From contig CAJNYU010000357.1 in NCBI GenBank assembly GCA_905331475.1, positions 1-64,000 of the forward strand: a DNA stretch of 64,000 nt, given 5' to 3'. The stretch is from Rotaria socialis (lineage: Eukaryota > Rotifera > Eurotatoria > Philodinida > Philodinidae). The notes under the pieces are model-generated. The model was given only the letters and a program-made list of their open reading frames with translations, made no database searches and was not told the DNA's origin. Positions 37,731 through 49,074 of the stretch are shown one piece after another (within the stretch, counting starts at the first letter, position 1; every line of letters starts with the position of its first letter). A program made the translations under genes and the position numbers.

Positions 37731-38149
37731 AAGACTTTTTTCTTTACAAATGTTTTTTTTTGTTATTATGAAAATTATCAGCGTTCTATAAAAAAATAAA
37801 CGAAATTAAACATACAATCTTCCTTTGGTTATGTTTTTCAAGCCAATGAATATTTTAAGTTTTCCTATCTTTTCAATTAATTTATTAGTTCTCTAATGGC
37901 ATGAAAATCTTCTCTTCTTCGCTATGATAATAATAAAAATAGAATAAACGTTCATCTTGGAATATTTTTATTTTCCTGGTGTGACATATGCTGTAATGAA
38001 CTCGCTATTTTTTTTCTTTCGAGTTCAGTATCTCGGTAGTCATGATGACGGTCTGAGAAAAAAAAATTTTTTTTTTCTTTGAGGAAAGAAAATCTACTTG
38101 ATAGTTGTAGTCATTGTCATTAAGTTTTTGTATGTAAAACAAGCTGTCA
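37731..38149. other. Short intergenic
   Basis: AAAATAAACG at about 37793 is a likely polyadenylation signal for the preceding gene. A poly-A/poly-T inverted tract (38059-38078) lies about 70 bases upstream of the next start. Nothing coding. Confidence 0.5.
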
Positions 38150-38998
38150 ATGAAACTTTGGTGGTATTCAGCTGGTAATATTGTTTACATCATAGGTTCA
38201 TTAGGTTATCTTGCTATACATACAATCAATCTTATCTTTCCAAATACGGGCAATTCACAAGCTAGTTGCATTATTTTAATTATTCTAGCTTCAGTTTTCG
38301 TCCTGGATGCTATGCTGTATGCAGTTGATTGGTTTGAACAGCGTAGAATAAAAAAACTACAGGAATTACTTGTTTGCATATTTAATATTATTGGTAGTGT
38401 CTTGTATTTAATCGGTGCAATTACTTTAGATAATAAGAAAACGCCTGCAAATAATTCTATTGATTTAACTAATTTACCAACGTTTCTATTTAGTACCGCC
38501 GGAATATTAGTATTTCTTATTGAATCGATTCTTAATTTTTTTACACCGCGAGTTTCGAAAACAACATCGAAATGTTCGGTAGAATTTTTTGCTCATTTAC
38601 TCAATCTTTTGGGTAACATAACTTATTTATTTGCACAATTCGTTCAACCAGTTATATCATTTATTGCAAGTTTTACTACTGCATATTTCAATAACCTAAC
38701 TGATTTAATTAATTTTATTATTCGTCCAATACACATCGGTGGTGATATTATTTATACCATTGATGCTCTATTGTATATGATTGTTTGGATTAAAGCAAAT
38801 CAACATATGCGGAAAATTGGCACTCAATGTGTAGAACGAGATGATCTAAAAATGGATGATATTACGAAAACAACGAAGCCAAATGTAAGACCACCAGAAC
38901 TAATAGATGATCATGGACAATACATATCAAATAATCTATCCGTAAAAACAATATCCAAACAAACATCAAAACCAGTTGTTGAGGATGTAGAAAACTAA
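38150..38998 (+). CDS. Single-exon multi-pass membrane protein with threefold internal repeat
   Basis: An intronless 282-residue protein with about six membrane helices and a hydrophilic C-terminal tail of some 60 residues. Three helix pairs share a signature. The first helix carries [IL][IL]G[SN]xxYL: IIGSLGYL (residues 14-21), IIGSVLYL (80-87) and LLGNITYL (153-160). The second begins with an acidic residue: DAMLYAVDW (53-61), ESILNFF (125-131) and DALLYMIVW (205-213). Spacing from the Gly to the acidic residue grows from 37 to 43 to 50. This suggests triplication of a two-helix unit. I recognise no named family. The start is the first Met (MKLWWYSAG), directly before the first helix. Function unknown; possibly a channel or scaffold in membranes. 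Confidence 0.85.
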   Translation: MKLWWYSAGNIVYIIGSLGYLAIHTINLIFPNTGNSQASCIILIILASVFVLDAMLYAVDWFEQRRIKKLQELLVCIFNIIGSVLYLIGAITLDNKKTPANNSIDLTNLPTFLFSTAGILVFLIESILNFFTPRVSKTTSKCSVEFFAHLLNLLGNITYLFAQFVQPVISFIASFTTAYFNNLTDLINFIIRPIHIGGDIIYTIDALLYMIVWIKANQHMRKIGTQCVERDDLKMDDITKTTKPNVRPPELIDDHGQYISNNLSVKTISKQTSKPVVEDVEN

Positions 38999-39099
38999 AT
39001 GTACCTAGTATTATTTCTACAATTTATTGAAAATTTCAATTCTGTTTATTGAATAATTATCTATGAATTAGTTTTTAAATATAAATAAATGTGGAAACT

Positions 39100-39612
39100 T
39101 CGGATTTCATCCGAGAGTTATGTGTACTGCAAAAAGTGCATGGGACATATGAGTCATTCTAGAATGTCTGAACACCAAAATTATCACGAGATACTAGGCA
39201 ATTCGATTTCTGGATGCAGCTTTTGTGCATTTTGAGACGTTTTTCAGGCGATGTTTCGTTAGAAAGCTACGATTTAGTTCAAAACTAATATCAGATTTAG
39301 AATCAGCGTTAAAAACTGAGTCGATTTATATATGTTGTGGATAATTCTGAAAAAAAAAAGTTTTTTTGAAAAATCCCTGTACTCCCCCTCAGGGATGGTC
39401 TGATCAAAAATGACAATTTTTTCGATAGCTCCGCCATTTCTTGACGGATCCTTCTCATCTTCGAACTCGACCTAGATATTGATGAGACAATTCTGCGCAC
39501 TAAATTTCAGCTCAATCGAATGTAATTGTGAAGAGTTATCGAATAAACGGACGGCCGGACGGCTGGACACACTGACTGATTCTATAGTGTACTCTTTATT
39601 TTTTGAGTACAC
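39100..39612. repeat. Probable interspersed repeat tail with GGAC tandem and terminal hairpin
   Basis: A stretch whose composition differs from its surroundings. It includes CGCCATTTCTTGACGGATCC, TCGAACTCGACCTAGATATT, a short degenerate GGAC/GGCC tandem (ACGGACGGCCGGACGGCTGG, 39548-39567), and a hairpin GTGTACTC (39587-39594) / GAGTACAC (39605-39612). Tails of the type 'AAATTTCA..TCGA..GTTATCGAATAAACGGACGG' are familiar from transposon 3' ends in invertebrates. Boundaries are uncertain and no protein is encoded. Confidence 0.4.
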
Positions 39613-42298
39613 AATAATAACTTCTAAAATGAAATCTTAATTTGTTGCCTAGACAAAAACCAGTCTATTAAATTATCCATATGATCTAAATAAACCGTCT
39701 AGTTATCTATATCATATTTGTTAATCATTCATATCATAAACAATAATAATACAAATAAACGATGTTTTCTTTACTTTCTGCTAATAATTTTAGCTCACAT
39801 GTATTTATTTCATTGGTTTTGATTGATTGATATCGTTAGAAATCGAACATATAGGACACACATACTGTATAAAGCAAATATTAAAACCTTGTATTTTTTG
39901 TTATGATGAAATGTATCGTGTAGTAAATAGGTTACATTTGCCTGTTCTATTTTGTTAGTAATTAGTTTTAGATACCATCGACTTGATTTTTGTTTTCTTA
40001 TTAATCAAAATTATGTAACCTTTCGTTCTTTTTTTGCACAAATCAGTTTCTTTTTTGATTGTTTTAAACACAAGTATCTATAATCGATCTGCACGCAAAG
40101 ATCAACAAGTCGAAACTAACAAGAGTTTATCTAAGTTTACATCATTGTATGCTGCTCTATATTCTGATTCCTGAGTTTGGATAAAAGAAAAACATCAATT
40201 TATTGTCATCATTTGACACATGGTTAGATGCATTGAACTGATTTGTTTTGTTCGTATGAGATAATAAGTGAAGCAAGAGACAAGCTAATTTACATACAAT
40301 TTGCCACTTTTGGTGTATCAATATTATTGGTTAAATAAGTATATCAAAAGAAGACCTTGCCAGCGGATTCAGTAAGCTAGTGTTTATGAAAATAAACTTC
40401 TTTTGAGGTTACTAAAAACGCATGTACTCATTGTTGACTGACTGGTCGGTTTTTATCTATCAACAAATAAAAAAATCGTATTCTTATTGAATTTGTCAGT
40501 TTTCCACAAGTATTGCTCAAGTGGCTTGACTACTTTTATTTTTCTATAGGTCTTCTTATTTATTTGTCATATCACTCCATAGAAATCGTATTCTCTCTCT
40601 TGATCATTCATATATACACAATCGAACACCATCTTCTTTCTCTCTATTTAACTGAATGTGCATGTCTTTCATAGTAACTAAAGTGTCTTTGTGTGTATGC
40701 ACATATGCTTTCTTAATATTCAAACGCAACCATCATCGATCATAATTTTTTTTTTCTACATCATCTATATTTATATTATAAAGAAAGAGAAAAAAACCAT
40801 GAGTTGTCGACTTTATTCGATCAAATAAACCTGTAATCAGACATTCGGTATTAATGCCTTTCTTTCTTTTTGTCTCGTTCGTTTTCTAACCGCTCATACA
40901 CGCTTAGACCATATGTATATTGTCGAATGTTTCTTAGATGATATAATTTAGTAGGAAATGATAAGAAATGTTAGTAAACCCTTGAAAACACCTGCGTATT
41001 CATCATAAGACGATCGTTTTTGTTATATTTTTCGATACGTAACGATGTTGTATACACTTGAATATAGATATTAATTATATGCTATGAAAAACAAACAAAC
41101 ACTCAATCATCTGTTGGCATTAAAATAGTAAATGCAACATATCTTTGTTCTTCTAGTCTTTAGAATTCCTTTTGTACAAAAGCAGATCTATTTTCTATGT
41201 TTTTATTCTAATCATTCTTGATAACTAGATTCTTCTACCGAGTTGATTTCTATTACAGCTGCTGACGCTTGCTGCTCGTGCCTTAGGAGTGTGACATTTG
41301 TAATTTATCCTTTGACTATTTCTGATTGCTTCCCACACCAAAACTAGCAACAACACGAAGTCGAGACAGATTAGCTTTGTTATCAATTTTTCACGGTGTG
41401 CTTGTCTCTAGAATCGATTGCATGAAGAAAAATGGTGCCTAAGTACTCATGATCCAGATTGATGGACTTATATCCAATTAAGTCTTCTGTTCCTGCTCTT
41501 TCTTCTTTTTTTGATATCGTTTAAGTTGTTTTTCTTTGAGAGCATTTGCTAGCGATATTGATTGATAAAGGATAGATTAAGATCTGGACGCTTTATGTAC
41601 TAACTGCGAATACCGATGGTGATGATGTGACACGCTTCGCTGTTATCTGTCTTAACATTGCATGCGCACTAATTGTCAATGAGACGAGCACGAGTATGCG
41701 TCTATTTGTGAGTATATATATATATATACGCGTGCATTAATATGTGTTACGAGGAGAAAAAGAAAAACGAGGTTCCGATTTCTTCATTGATTTATGCTCA
41801 CTGGTTTGTAGAATAAGATTTAAATGGCGAAAAATCAACAATGTAATGAGAGATCTTGCTTATTGATCCATTTCTTTTTTACGCGTATAACAAAAAAGAA
41901 AAGTCATGATGAGTATAACACCTTCAGAGCGACTTGAAAATGATGTTAGTTATATGATCGGTGAATCGGTTTATTGTGTGCGTGTGTGCCTTGTTGTTGT
42001 TATTGTTGTACACAATGGCTAAGAAAATATTATTTGTTTTGAATTCCTTTTCAGGTACGAACCTAAATGGTAGGGCTAACTCCTATAGTTAGATAGAATT
42101 TATCTATTGTCATTTCTTGTTTATCTGTCATTGTTAATGTTATGTTTATATCTGATTATTGTTGTCTTTCATACCATTCACCACAGGGACCATTTTTTTC
42201 CTGTTCACTAGTTCCTCTTTCTTTTCTCTTTCTTTGTTTTTCGTATGTTGTCGATTGAGTTTCGCTTACATTTCTTTTTTTTTTATATAGTCAAACAA

Positions 42299-42345
42299 AC
42301 CACACACACACACACACACACGCACACGTATATATATATACACAC
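42299..42345. repeat. Compound AC/TA microsatellite
   Basis: A CA tract of about 11 units, then CGCACACG, TATATATATA and CACACA. Confidence 0.9.
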
Positions 42346-42865
42346 ATGAAAAGGCACTTATTGGAGATGTTTGCTGGAGGGCTTGCGGAAAGAATGAGTA
42401 CGCAGAAGAACAGAAAATATCTACATCTTCTTCTCTTGACTTCTTCTTGATAGTGTTGTATGATGCAGAACATGTACACAAATGAGTTATGTGCACTAAT
42501 ATAGTGCACAGAGCGAAAAAGAGTATATCAATCTTTTTTTTTCATGAATACATGCATATACACTAGTCCTTTTTCTTCTTCTTCATTTTACGGTCTAATT
42601 GCAAAAAAGACTGCAACTTAATAAATCAGGTGAAAAGTCATAGTCTTGATTTGTTAATTAAATTTATTTATGTGATGTGTCAAAGTAAGTTGAGGTGGCC
42701 AAAAGAGAAAAAGTATATTACCTGCATTTTGGTTATTCTGTGCTAAAAAATTTCTTTTTGGGCGAATAAGAATTATAAAAATTGATTTGGAACTCATTCT
42801 ACACTACTTTCCACGCTTACTATTAAGATGATAATTTTGTTTTTAAAGATTAGAAAAAAATTCAT

Positions 42866-45001
42866 ATGACAACAGGAAAATCAATGCATACTACACGTTA
42901 TGATACATCATCACGTCTCCATATTATTGTCTTATATTTACTTATTGCTAGTCTTACGATAGCATGGGGCATTTATTTTGTTCATTTCTCTCGAAATGTT
43001 CTAACACATATGGAATCAACGTATGCAGAATTAAATGTTATTAAAGAACGATTAGAATCAGTTGAATCTACACAGATAACAGTTTCAGCAAATGTAAATG
43101 GATTCGATTCATTACGTCGTCAAGCGAGATATGCACGTATGAGAACAAAATCAAGTATTAATAAGCAGCAACAACAAAAGCAGGATTATCAAGAACAACA
43201 AGAATCAAATTCAGATTTTGTTGGTTCTATTCATTTTAAAGTGCCGGTAAGAAGCGATGTTTCGATTAAATATTGGGGTGCAACTGAAACACATATTGTC
43301 AATTAATTTTAGCCAGTAGCGATGACAACATTTTGCGTAAAATCAGTTGATCATTGTAAAAGATTAGTCGCTGAAAATGAAGGTAAATTATATTAAATAT
43401 TCTGGTATTGCTATCTCTATGTATTTAATTTGTTTTGTTTTTAGAATTGCGAGGTCCAAAAGGTGAACAAGGAATACGTGGTTATTCAGGTTTACCTGGT
43501 ATGCCTGGTGCTATGGGACCACCGGGACCACAAGGTAAGATAATTATCAGAATAAATTGACATTTTTTCTATTAAAACTCTATATCAAAGGACCAACTGG
43601 CGCAATTGGTTTCGCCGGACCAACAGGTCCTCAAGGACCAAAAGGTGATCGCGGAGAATCTGTTCGAGGCGAACACGGTATGTTATTCAGAGAGGAATAA
43701 TCAGAACAATAATATTTATCAAATCTTTCGTTTTAAGGTCCTCCCGGTCCCATGGGCCCACCAGGATTTCCAGGACCGCGTGGTGAAATGGGTCTTCGTG
43801 GTACACCGGTAAGGCTATTTATAAAAATGTTTTGATTGAACCTAAACTTATTATTATTTTTTTGATGAAATTAGGGTGTTTGTACATGTCCTTCACCACA
43901 AGTATCTCTTCAACCATCATCATCATCATCACTAGCATTTTTGCCAAGTGCATCAGGTTCAGATCAAAAACAAGGTGCGTGTAATTAGCTTTTTAAAAGA
44001 TCATTCATTAGTTTCATGTTATTTTCAATTTTAGATTCTGCACGTCGAGATGGTAAGTTATATTTACGACTAGAAAAAAATTAATTCATAATTTTTTTAT
44101 TTGTTTGTTTATTTTTTCAAAATAAAATCAGCTGTTCTTAGGCGTGCGCAAAGTACGTACAGAAAAAAAACAATCATATTTTAGAAAAAGAAATTTATCA
44201 AACAGAAAATTATCTTATTTAGGATGTGTATTTTCATTTATTGGTACACCTGTTCTTCTTAAAGAAGATAATTTTACATTTGGTGCTTGGTTTAAAGATC
44301 CCATGCCTAAAACTGCTAATGGTGCTCAAAAAGTCTATGTAACACGACATGTTACTGGTACACTTTTATATGAATATAATAGTGAATCAGATTTAATTAG
44401 TGATACACCTAATCGCATAATAACATTACCATATCCATATTCGGGTGTCAATCATGTTGTCTATCAAGGAAGTTTTATTTATAATGTTCAATATAAAAAT
44501 ACAATCATGCGTATTGATCTTGTTTCTGAAAGTGAAGCACAAAGCGTGGAAATAGTTGCTAGCCGTGAACCTCTTTATAATACACCACAATCAAGTTGGT
44601 ATGATTTTTCTATTGATGAAAATGGTCTTTGGCTGTTGTATCGTCAACAACAAACACGCAACTTCATCGCAGCTAAAATTAATCCAGATACATTAGATAC
44701 ACAGAAAATGTGGATATTACCATATAATCCGTCAAGTTTAAGTCAAGGTTTTATAGCATACGGCGTTTTCTACGGTGTACAACATTATAATAAACAGCAA
44801 TCCTATATTGATACTGTCTATGATATTTATTCGAATTTAGCGTTTACAACAATGAAAATTCAATTTGCTGTGCCATTTCAATTTTTAGTTCAATTAACTT
44901 ACAATCCATATGAAGGAAAAATATTTGCTTGGGATAATAAACATTTACTCTACTATGTTTATAATGTTCAACGTGACAAAAGTTTTAAATGTTCAAAATA
45001 A
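42866..45001 (+). CDS. Colmedin: type II membrane collagen with olfactomedin domain
   Basis: Gliomedin/UNC-122-like proteins organise extracellular contacts, for example at neuromuscular or axo-glial sites. Nine exons (42866-43246, 43313-43382, 43445-43534, 43591-43677, 43738-43808, 43875-43974, 44035-44052, 44132-44152, 44223-45001) join to 538 residues. A short cytoplasmic N-terminus precedes one helix ([20 protein letters not shown]), then a coiled, Gln-rich stalk. The collagen part has interrupted Gly-X-Y repeats ([47 protein letters not shown]). Then come GVCTCPSP, a poly-Ser stretch and a basic linker RRDAVLRRAQR. The olfactomedin domain shows [38 protein letters not shown] and [13 protein letters not shown] and ends with an untrimmed KCSK. 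Exons 7 and 8 are only 18 and 21 bases and encode the basic linker, a plausible furin-type cleavage region as in gliomedin (inference). Confidence 0.93.
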
Positions 45002-46003
45002 TGATGAATATCAGTGTCCGGTGATGGTCAAAAACGAACGACAGTATTTACATTTTAGTTTATTTTCTCATCTTTTCTGTCTCAGGTGTATGCTTATTCA
45101 TATTCGATCATTATTTTACAAAAAGAAAAAAAAAGTCTTTTATCCTGTTTTTTTTTGCTTTTTTTGCTAAATATAAATAAAAGAAGTTTGTATGTTTGCC
45201 TAGCTTGGATCTTCTTTCTTTCTTTCTTTCTTTCTCCTGATTGTCGTTCTATGGTCACGGATGAAGACAAGGTTAACATAAGTATGAACTTGAACAAGTA
45301 ATAGAAAAACCTTCGATATAAAGGCGCAAGTAACAGTGATATATTGCGACTGATCACAACCTTTTGATGAAGGTTTCTTACTCCTTCGGTTTTTGTTCTT
45401 TTTGACAACGATGAATGTTTGATCAGTCAGGTCATGTTCTACTCCATCGGTCGAATCACACATCTATGAAGTATGATAATAATATCGATAATATAAATAG
45501 GTACGAGAAACATAGTACAATAGATATGTCCAAATGAACAGAACATTTTTCTACTTGTATTTTTTTTTGATGAAGGATAATTACGAATTTTATTGAACGA
45601 ATACATATATATTTACTGTCTCGTCTTCATGTTCCTTTTTCTCCTCTATATGCATGAATATGAGGAATCAATGATGCAAAACGATGCCTTCGTCCTTTTA
45701 TTCGTTCTTTAATATGCAAGTTTTTTTCTTTTCAACTCGTCTGTTACGTTTAAATGGCAAGAATAACTGTAAGAGAAGAGCATATCTAATAAAAAGCTAT
45801 CAATACTCTTATAAGTTACTTAAAAGAAACTTGCCGTCGTCATACAGGTGGCTATAAATACTATTAACAAAACATATTACTAATTCATTTTTTTTTTTGT
45901 AAATACAAGCTCAATTGCTGCTTGGAATACGAAGTTCATATTTTGTTTTTCGTATAAATTTAATTTAAACAGCGACTTAACTGTTTGAAAGAAAATATTC
46001 AAC
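45002..46003. other. Gene-free intergenic region
   Basis: Contains TTTC tandem repeats (about 45215-45234) and AATATAAATAAA near 45169, a likely polyadenylation signal for the colmedin gene. Nothing coding. Confidence 0.5.
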
Positions 46004-47144
46004 ATGTTTGGCTCAGGATTTCAATGCTCAATGCCTACGTGTCCACCACCGATGATGTGTCCATATGATGTACCTGTTTCACAGCCATATCCTTGTCCGT
46101 TTCCTGTACCACAACCATATTTACAAAATGTGATTCAACCTGTTGATGTTCCTGTACAAAATGTAATTCAACCTGTCATCATACCGAGACCCTTTGGCGT
46201 TCCTGTCCCTCGTCCTGTACCAGTTCCAGTTGACCGTCCATGTCCAGTACCTGTTCCACAGCCTGTACCAGTTCCAGTGGAATGTCAAGTACCTGTTCCA
46301 TGTTATATACAAGTTCCACAACCATGTGCAGTCCCTCAACCTTTTCCTGTACGAGAAGAAGTTTGTGTTCCTGTTGCTGTACCAGTTCCACAGCCATATC
46401 CAGTTCCTCAACCATATCTGGTACGAGAACAAGTATGTGTGCCTTATCCTGTTCACATACCAACACCTGTACAAGTACCACAGCCATATCAATACCAAGT
46501 GCAAGAGGTAATGAAAAATAAAACAGATTTTTTTTTCAAAACAAATCTCTCTGTTCTAGGAATATTATGGCCCTCAATATTATCCCGAAGAAGAATATAT
46601 TTATGACGAACCTATGTATGTAAAGCAACGTCGTCGTCGTCATCATCATCATCATCGACGACGTCATAGATCATGTACACCAGAATGTGCTCCATTACCA
46701 CCTATTATTATTCCTATTCCAATACAGGAACCAGCTCCACCCCCACCACCACTTCAAATAACTGAATATGTTCAAGATATTTATCCACCCGCACAATATT
46801 ACAATGATCAAGTGCCTGTAGTATGTTTTTCTTTTAAATATTCTTGCCCTATTTAACGTCTATTTATAAAGGGTTATTGTACTAACAATTCAATTATTCA
46901 ACAGCCTGCTCAAATACAACGGCAACAATCAATTAATTGCCAACCAGGATACACTATACGATCATCTCCATGTACACAACAATTCATACAAAGAGTGCCT
47001 AGTGGTCAATGCATTCAACAACCACTTAATGCTATCGGAGGTGGCGTTCAAACTTTTGCAACAGGACAACAACCTTACGTTTCTTCATCCAGTTCAGCGA
47101 GTCTGATAAATTCTTGTCCGCCGAGTACTCAATGGATTTCTTAA
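46004..47144 (+). CDS. Pro/Val-rich VPVP-repeat protein
   Basis: Three exons (46004-46507, 46560-46820, 46905-47144) join in frame to 334 residues. Residues from about 20 to 168 are repeats built on VPVPxPxPVPVP and QPYPVPQPY, interspersed with Cys and with two copies of (V)REx-VCVP. The second exon encodes a Tyr/Glu patch, then a basic cluster (RRRRHHHHHRRRHR) and Pro-rich PIIIPIPIQEPAPPPPP. The third encodes a Gln/Ser-rich Cys-containing tail. There is no signal peptide or membrane helix, so it is probably cytoplasmic or nuclear unless exported unconventionally. Similar VPVP repeats occur in arthropod cuticle-associated proteins, but composition is not homology. The start is the first ATG, preceded by TTCAAC. 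Confidence 0.82.
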
Positions 47145-47212
47145 ACATTATTCTCGTTTTTTTTTCATTATTATAAAAAAAGAACGAACACAAAACTACA
47201 GCTAAATAAAAT

Positions 47213-47757
47213 TTAAAATGGCATTTTCGGTAGATGAAAGCGTGGAATGACTTCAGGATAAGCTGTACCATCGAATGTTGGCACTAGATTAGAAGGAAAA
47301 AAAACATGATTATAAATAGACATTAAATTATATGTCACTTACCAGCACCTCGTGGTGGATTTTGCTTCGGTGTATAAGCATAACGGCCAAAACGGTTTTG
47401 TTCAATATGTTTTAAATGTTGTATACTTTTTGAACTTGGATTTCTGTACTCACGTTGCATTTCAGTTTCCATGCCATAATCAAGTATTCGTCGACAACCA
47501 GTTGCTAATATTAAAATAATTTTACACCGAACACTTTCAGATGAGAACTAACTATGTCTCGAAGAATTCTACTTACTTAATGATTCAAGAATTGCTATTT
47601 CATCGCGTAGAACACTTGTTGTCCAATTTTGTTTTACTTAAAGGATAAAAAGAGGCAAGATCTATTTATAAAGAAAAAAAAATATATATATCAATAATTT
47701 GTTGTACATACGTGAACGAGGTTGATATTCTCGATTTAGCTGCTTGGCATCAGTCAT
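47213..47757 (-). CDS. Small conserved-looking protein, unknown (about 112 residues)
   Basis: Four minus-strand exons (47712-47757, 47577-47636, 47343-47504, 47213-47283) join with matching phases. The donors are GTATGTAC, GTAAGTAG and GTAAGTG. The protein starts MTDAKQLNREYQPRS and continues LKQNWTTSVLRDEIAILESL, CRRILDYGMETEMQREYRNP, HLKHIEQNRFGRYAYTPKQN and VPTFDGTAYPEVIPRFHLP. It is charged, soluble and without a signal peptide. The motif-dense short form resembles ciliary microtubule inner proteins; I cannot name a family. It converges on the VPVP gene with only 68 bases between the two stop codons, so their 3' ends probably overlap as transcripts. Confidence 0.65.
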
Positions 47758-49074
47758 CTTTACTATTAAGAATCGAGCCGCAAGCAACTATATCTGTAGT
47801 CAGCCTATCAAAATGTGCGTGGCTTCATTTCATTTTTTTTGGGGCGTATAGAAACAAGAAAAAATAATATTAATTCCATTAAAATATCAAAGTTCTCTGC
47901 TTCTCTTTTTCGTTCTCTCCCTTTTTTGTTAAATATTATTGCTGAATGTATTCCATTGTCATCATCAGCAGCAGCAGCAGCCAGAGAAAACTTTACTATG
48001 CTGATCGATTCTAAAAAGTGTTTCTTTTTGTTTTTATTTCATATAAAACAGCTGTTGAAGAGTCAAACGAACCGTACCATTTATTTCAACAAGTATTCAC
48101 AATTTTGTTAAGCCAATTGGCTCAAAATGAATGCAAGCTATTATTATACACTACTTTATTATCTCTATTTATAGTTTTTTTTTGTTAAAGTTTAAGTTCA
48201 ATTTAGTGAAATATTTTCACTTGATTATTAACAATCTTGATTTTTCTTCGTGAGAGAAGCAGCTGCTATAATTGACTATCGTTAATATTAGTATCAGCAA
48301 GTTGCAAATATTATTTTTTTGTTTGAGTACATTATCAAGCCTAATCGCGTAGTTATGACATGACATCAAGCAAATGGTGACAAAAGTAAAGAGAAAAATC
48401 CACAGCAGCTATAGTCAGAAGTAGAATGCATCCAATGAAAGTACTGAATAGAGAAAGCTCTTTCACATTCGCATGTGTGCATAACATTCATTATGACAGC
48501 AGTTTGCTTGCATTATTTTGTTTCTCTTTTCTCTACTTTTTATAGTGAACATGTGTTGCAAGTAATCATGATGCGAATACAGACTATATGTCCTGCTGAT
48601 GGCTGCCGTGGATGTGGATGTTTAGATGCTAAGAAAGTCACGGAACGAGAGAGACGATAGAGAAAAAAGTAGCAGAAATAGCAGCAGCCGGCAATGTGTA
48701 TGTAACAGAAAAGACAAAAGAAATGCGTATGTGCTTCAATAAAAGCTGTTAATAAGATACACACTCGTTCGAACTTCTGTTCTATTCGTCTACTGACACC
48801 CGATGATCGCCATCCTTTGGAAGCGAAAGACGACATTGAAAAATTTCGAATAACGCAACATTGATGCCGTAATTTGAGTTATTAACAAATAAAATGAATA
48901 AGTAAGCCATTTAATCTAACTTAAATTGAAAAAGGAAATCACGAAAAAAAGAAGAATCCCTTAATACTTTGATTTTTTTTTCTTCCATTCTACAGCTCAT
49001 CAGCAATAAAATTAGAGTCAATCGAACTTGATAACAATCGAATTGTTGTTAACACAACAGACCTCCCAGCATCT
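47758..49074. other. Intergenic, promoter side of two divergent genes
   Basis: No convincing exon. The frame of the bHLH gene stays open upstream to a pyrimidine-CTACAG acceptor at 48992-48997, so an unseen 5' exon of that gene may lie here. Confidence 0.4.

Larger units (their letters stand above)
38999..42865. other. 3.9 kb gene-free region
   Basis: AT-rich, with a repeat tail at about 39100-39612, an interrupted (TA)n at 41714-41728 and an AC/TA microsatellite near 42300. No supported exon on either strand. The right end should carry the colmedin promoter. Confidence 0.5.

Noticed and set aside
46121-46521. Several long frames (Trp/Tyr-rich minus, Ser/Thr-rich plus) over the VPVP gene
   Set aside because: Frame shadows of the CCTGTTCCA-type repeat; only the VPVP frame has spliced partners.
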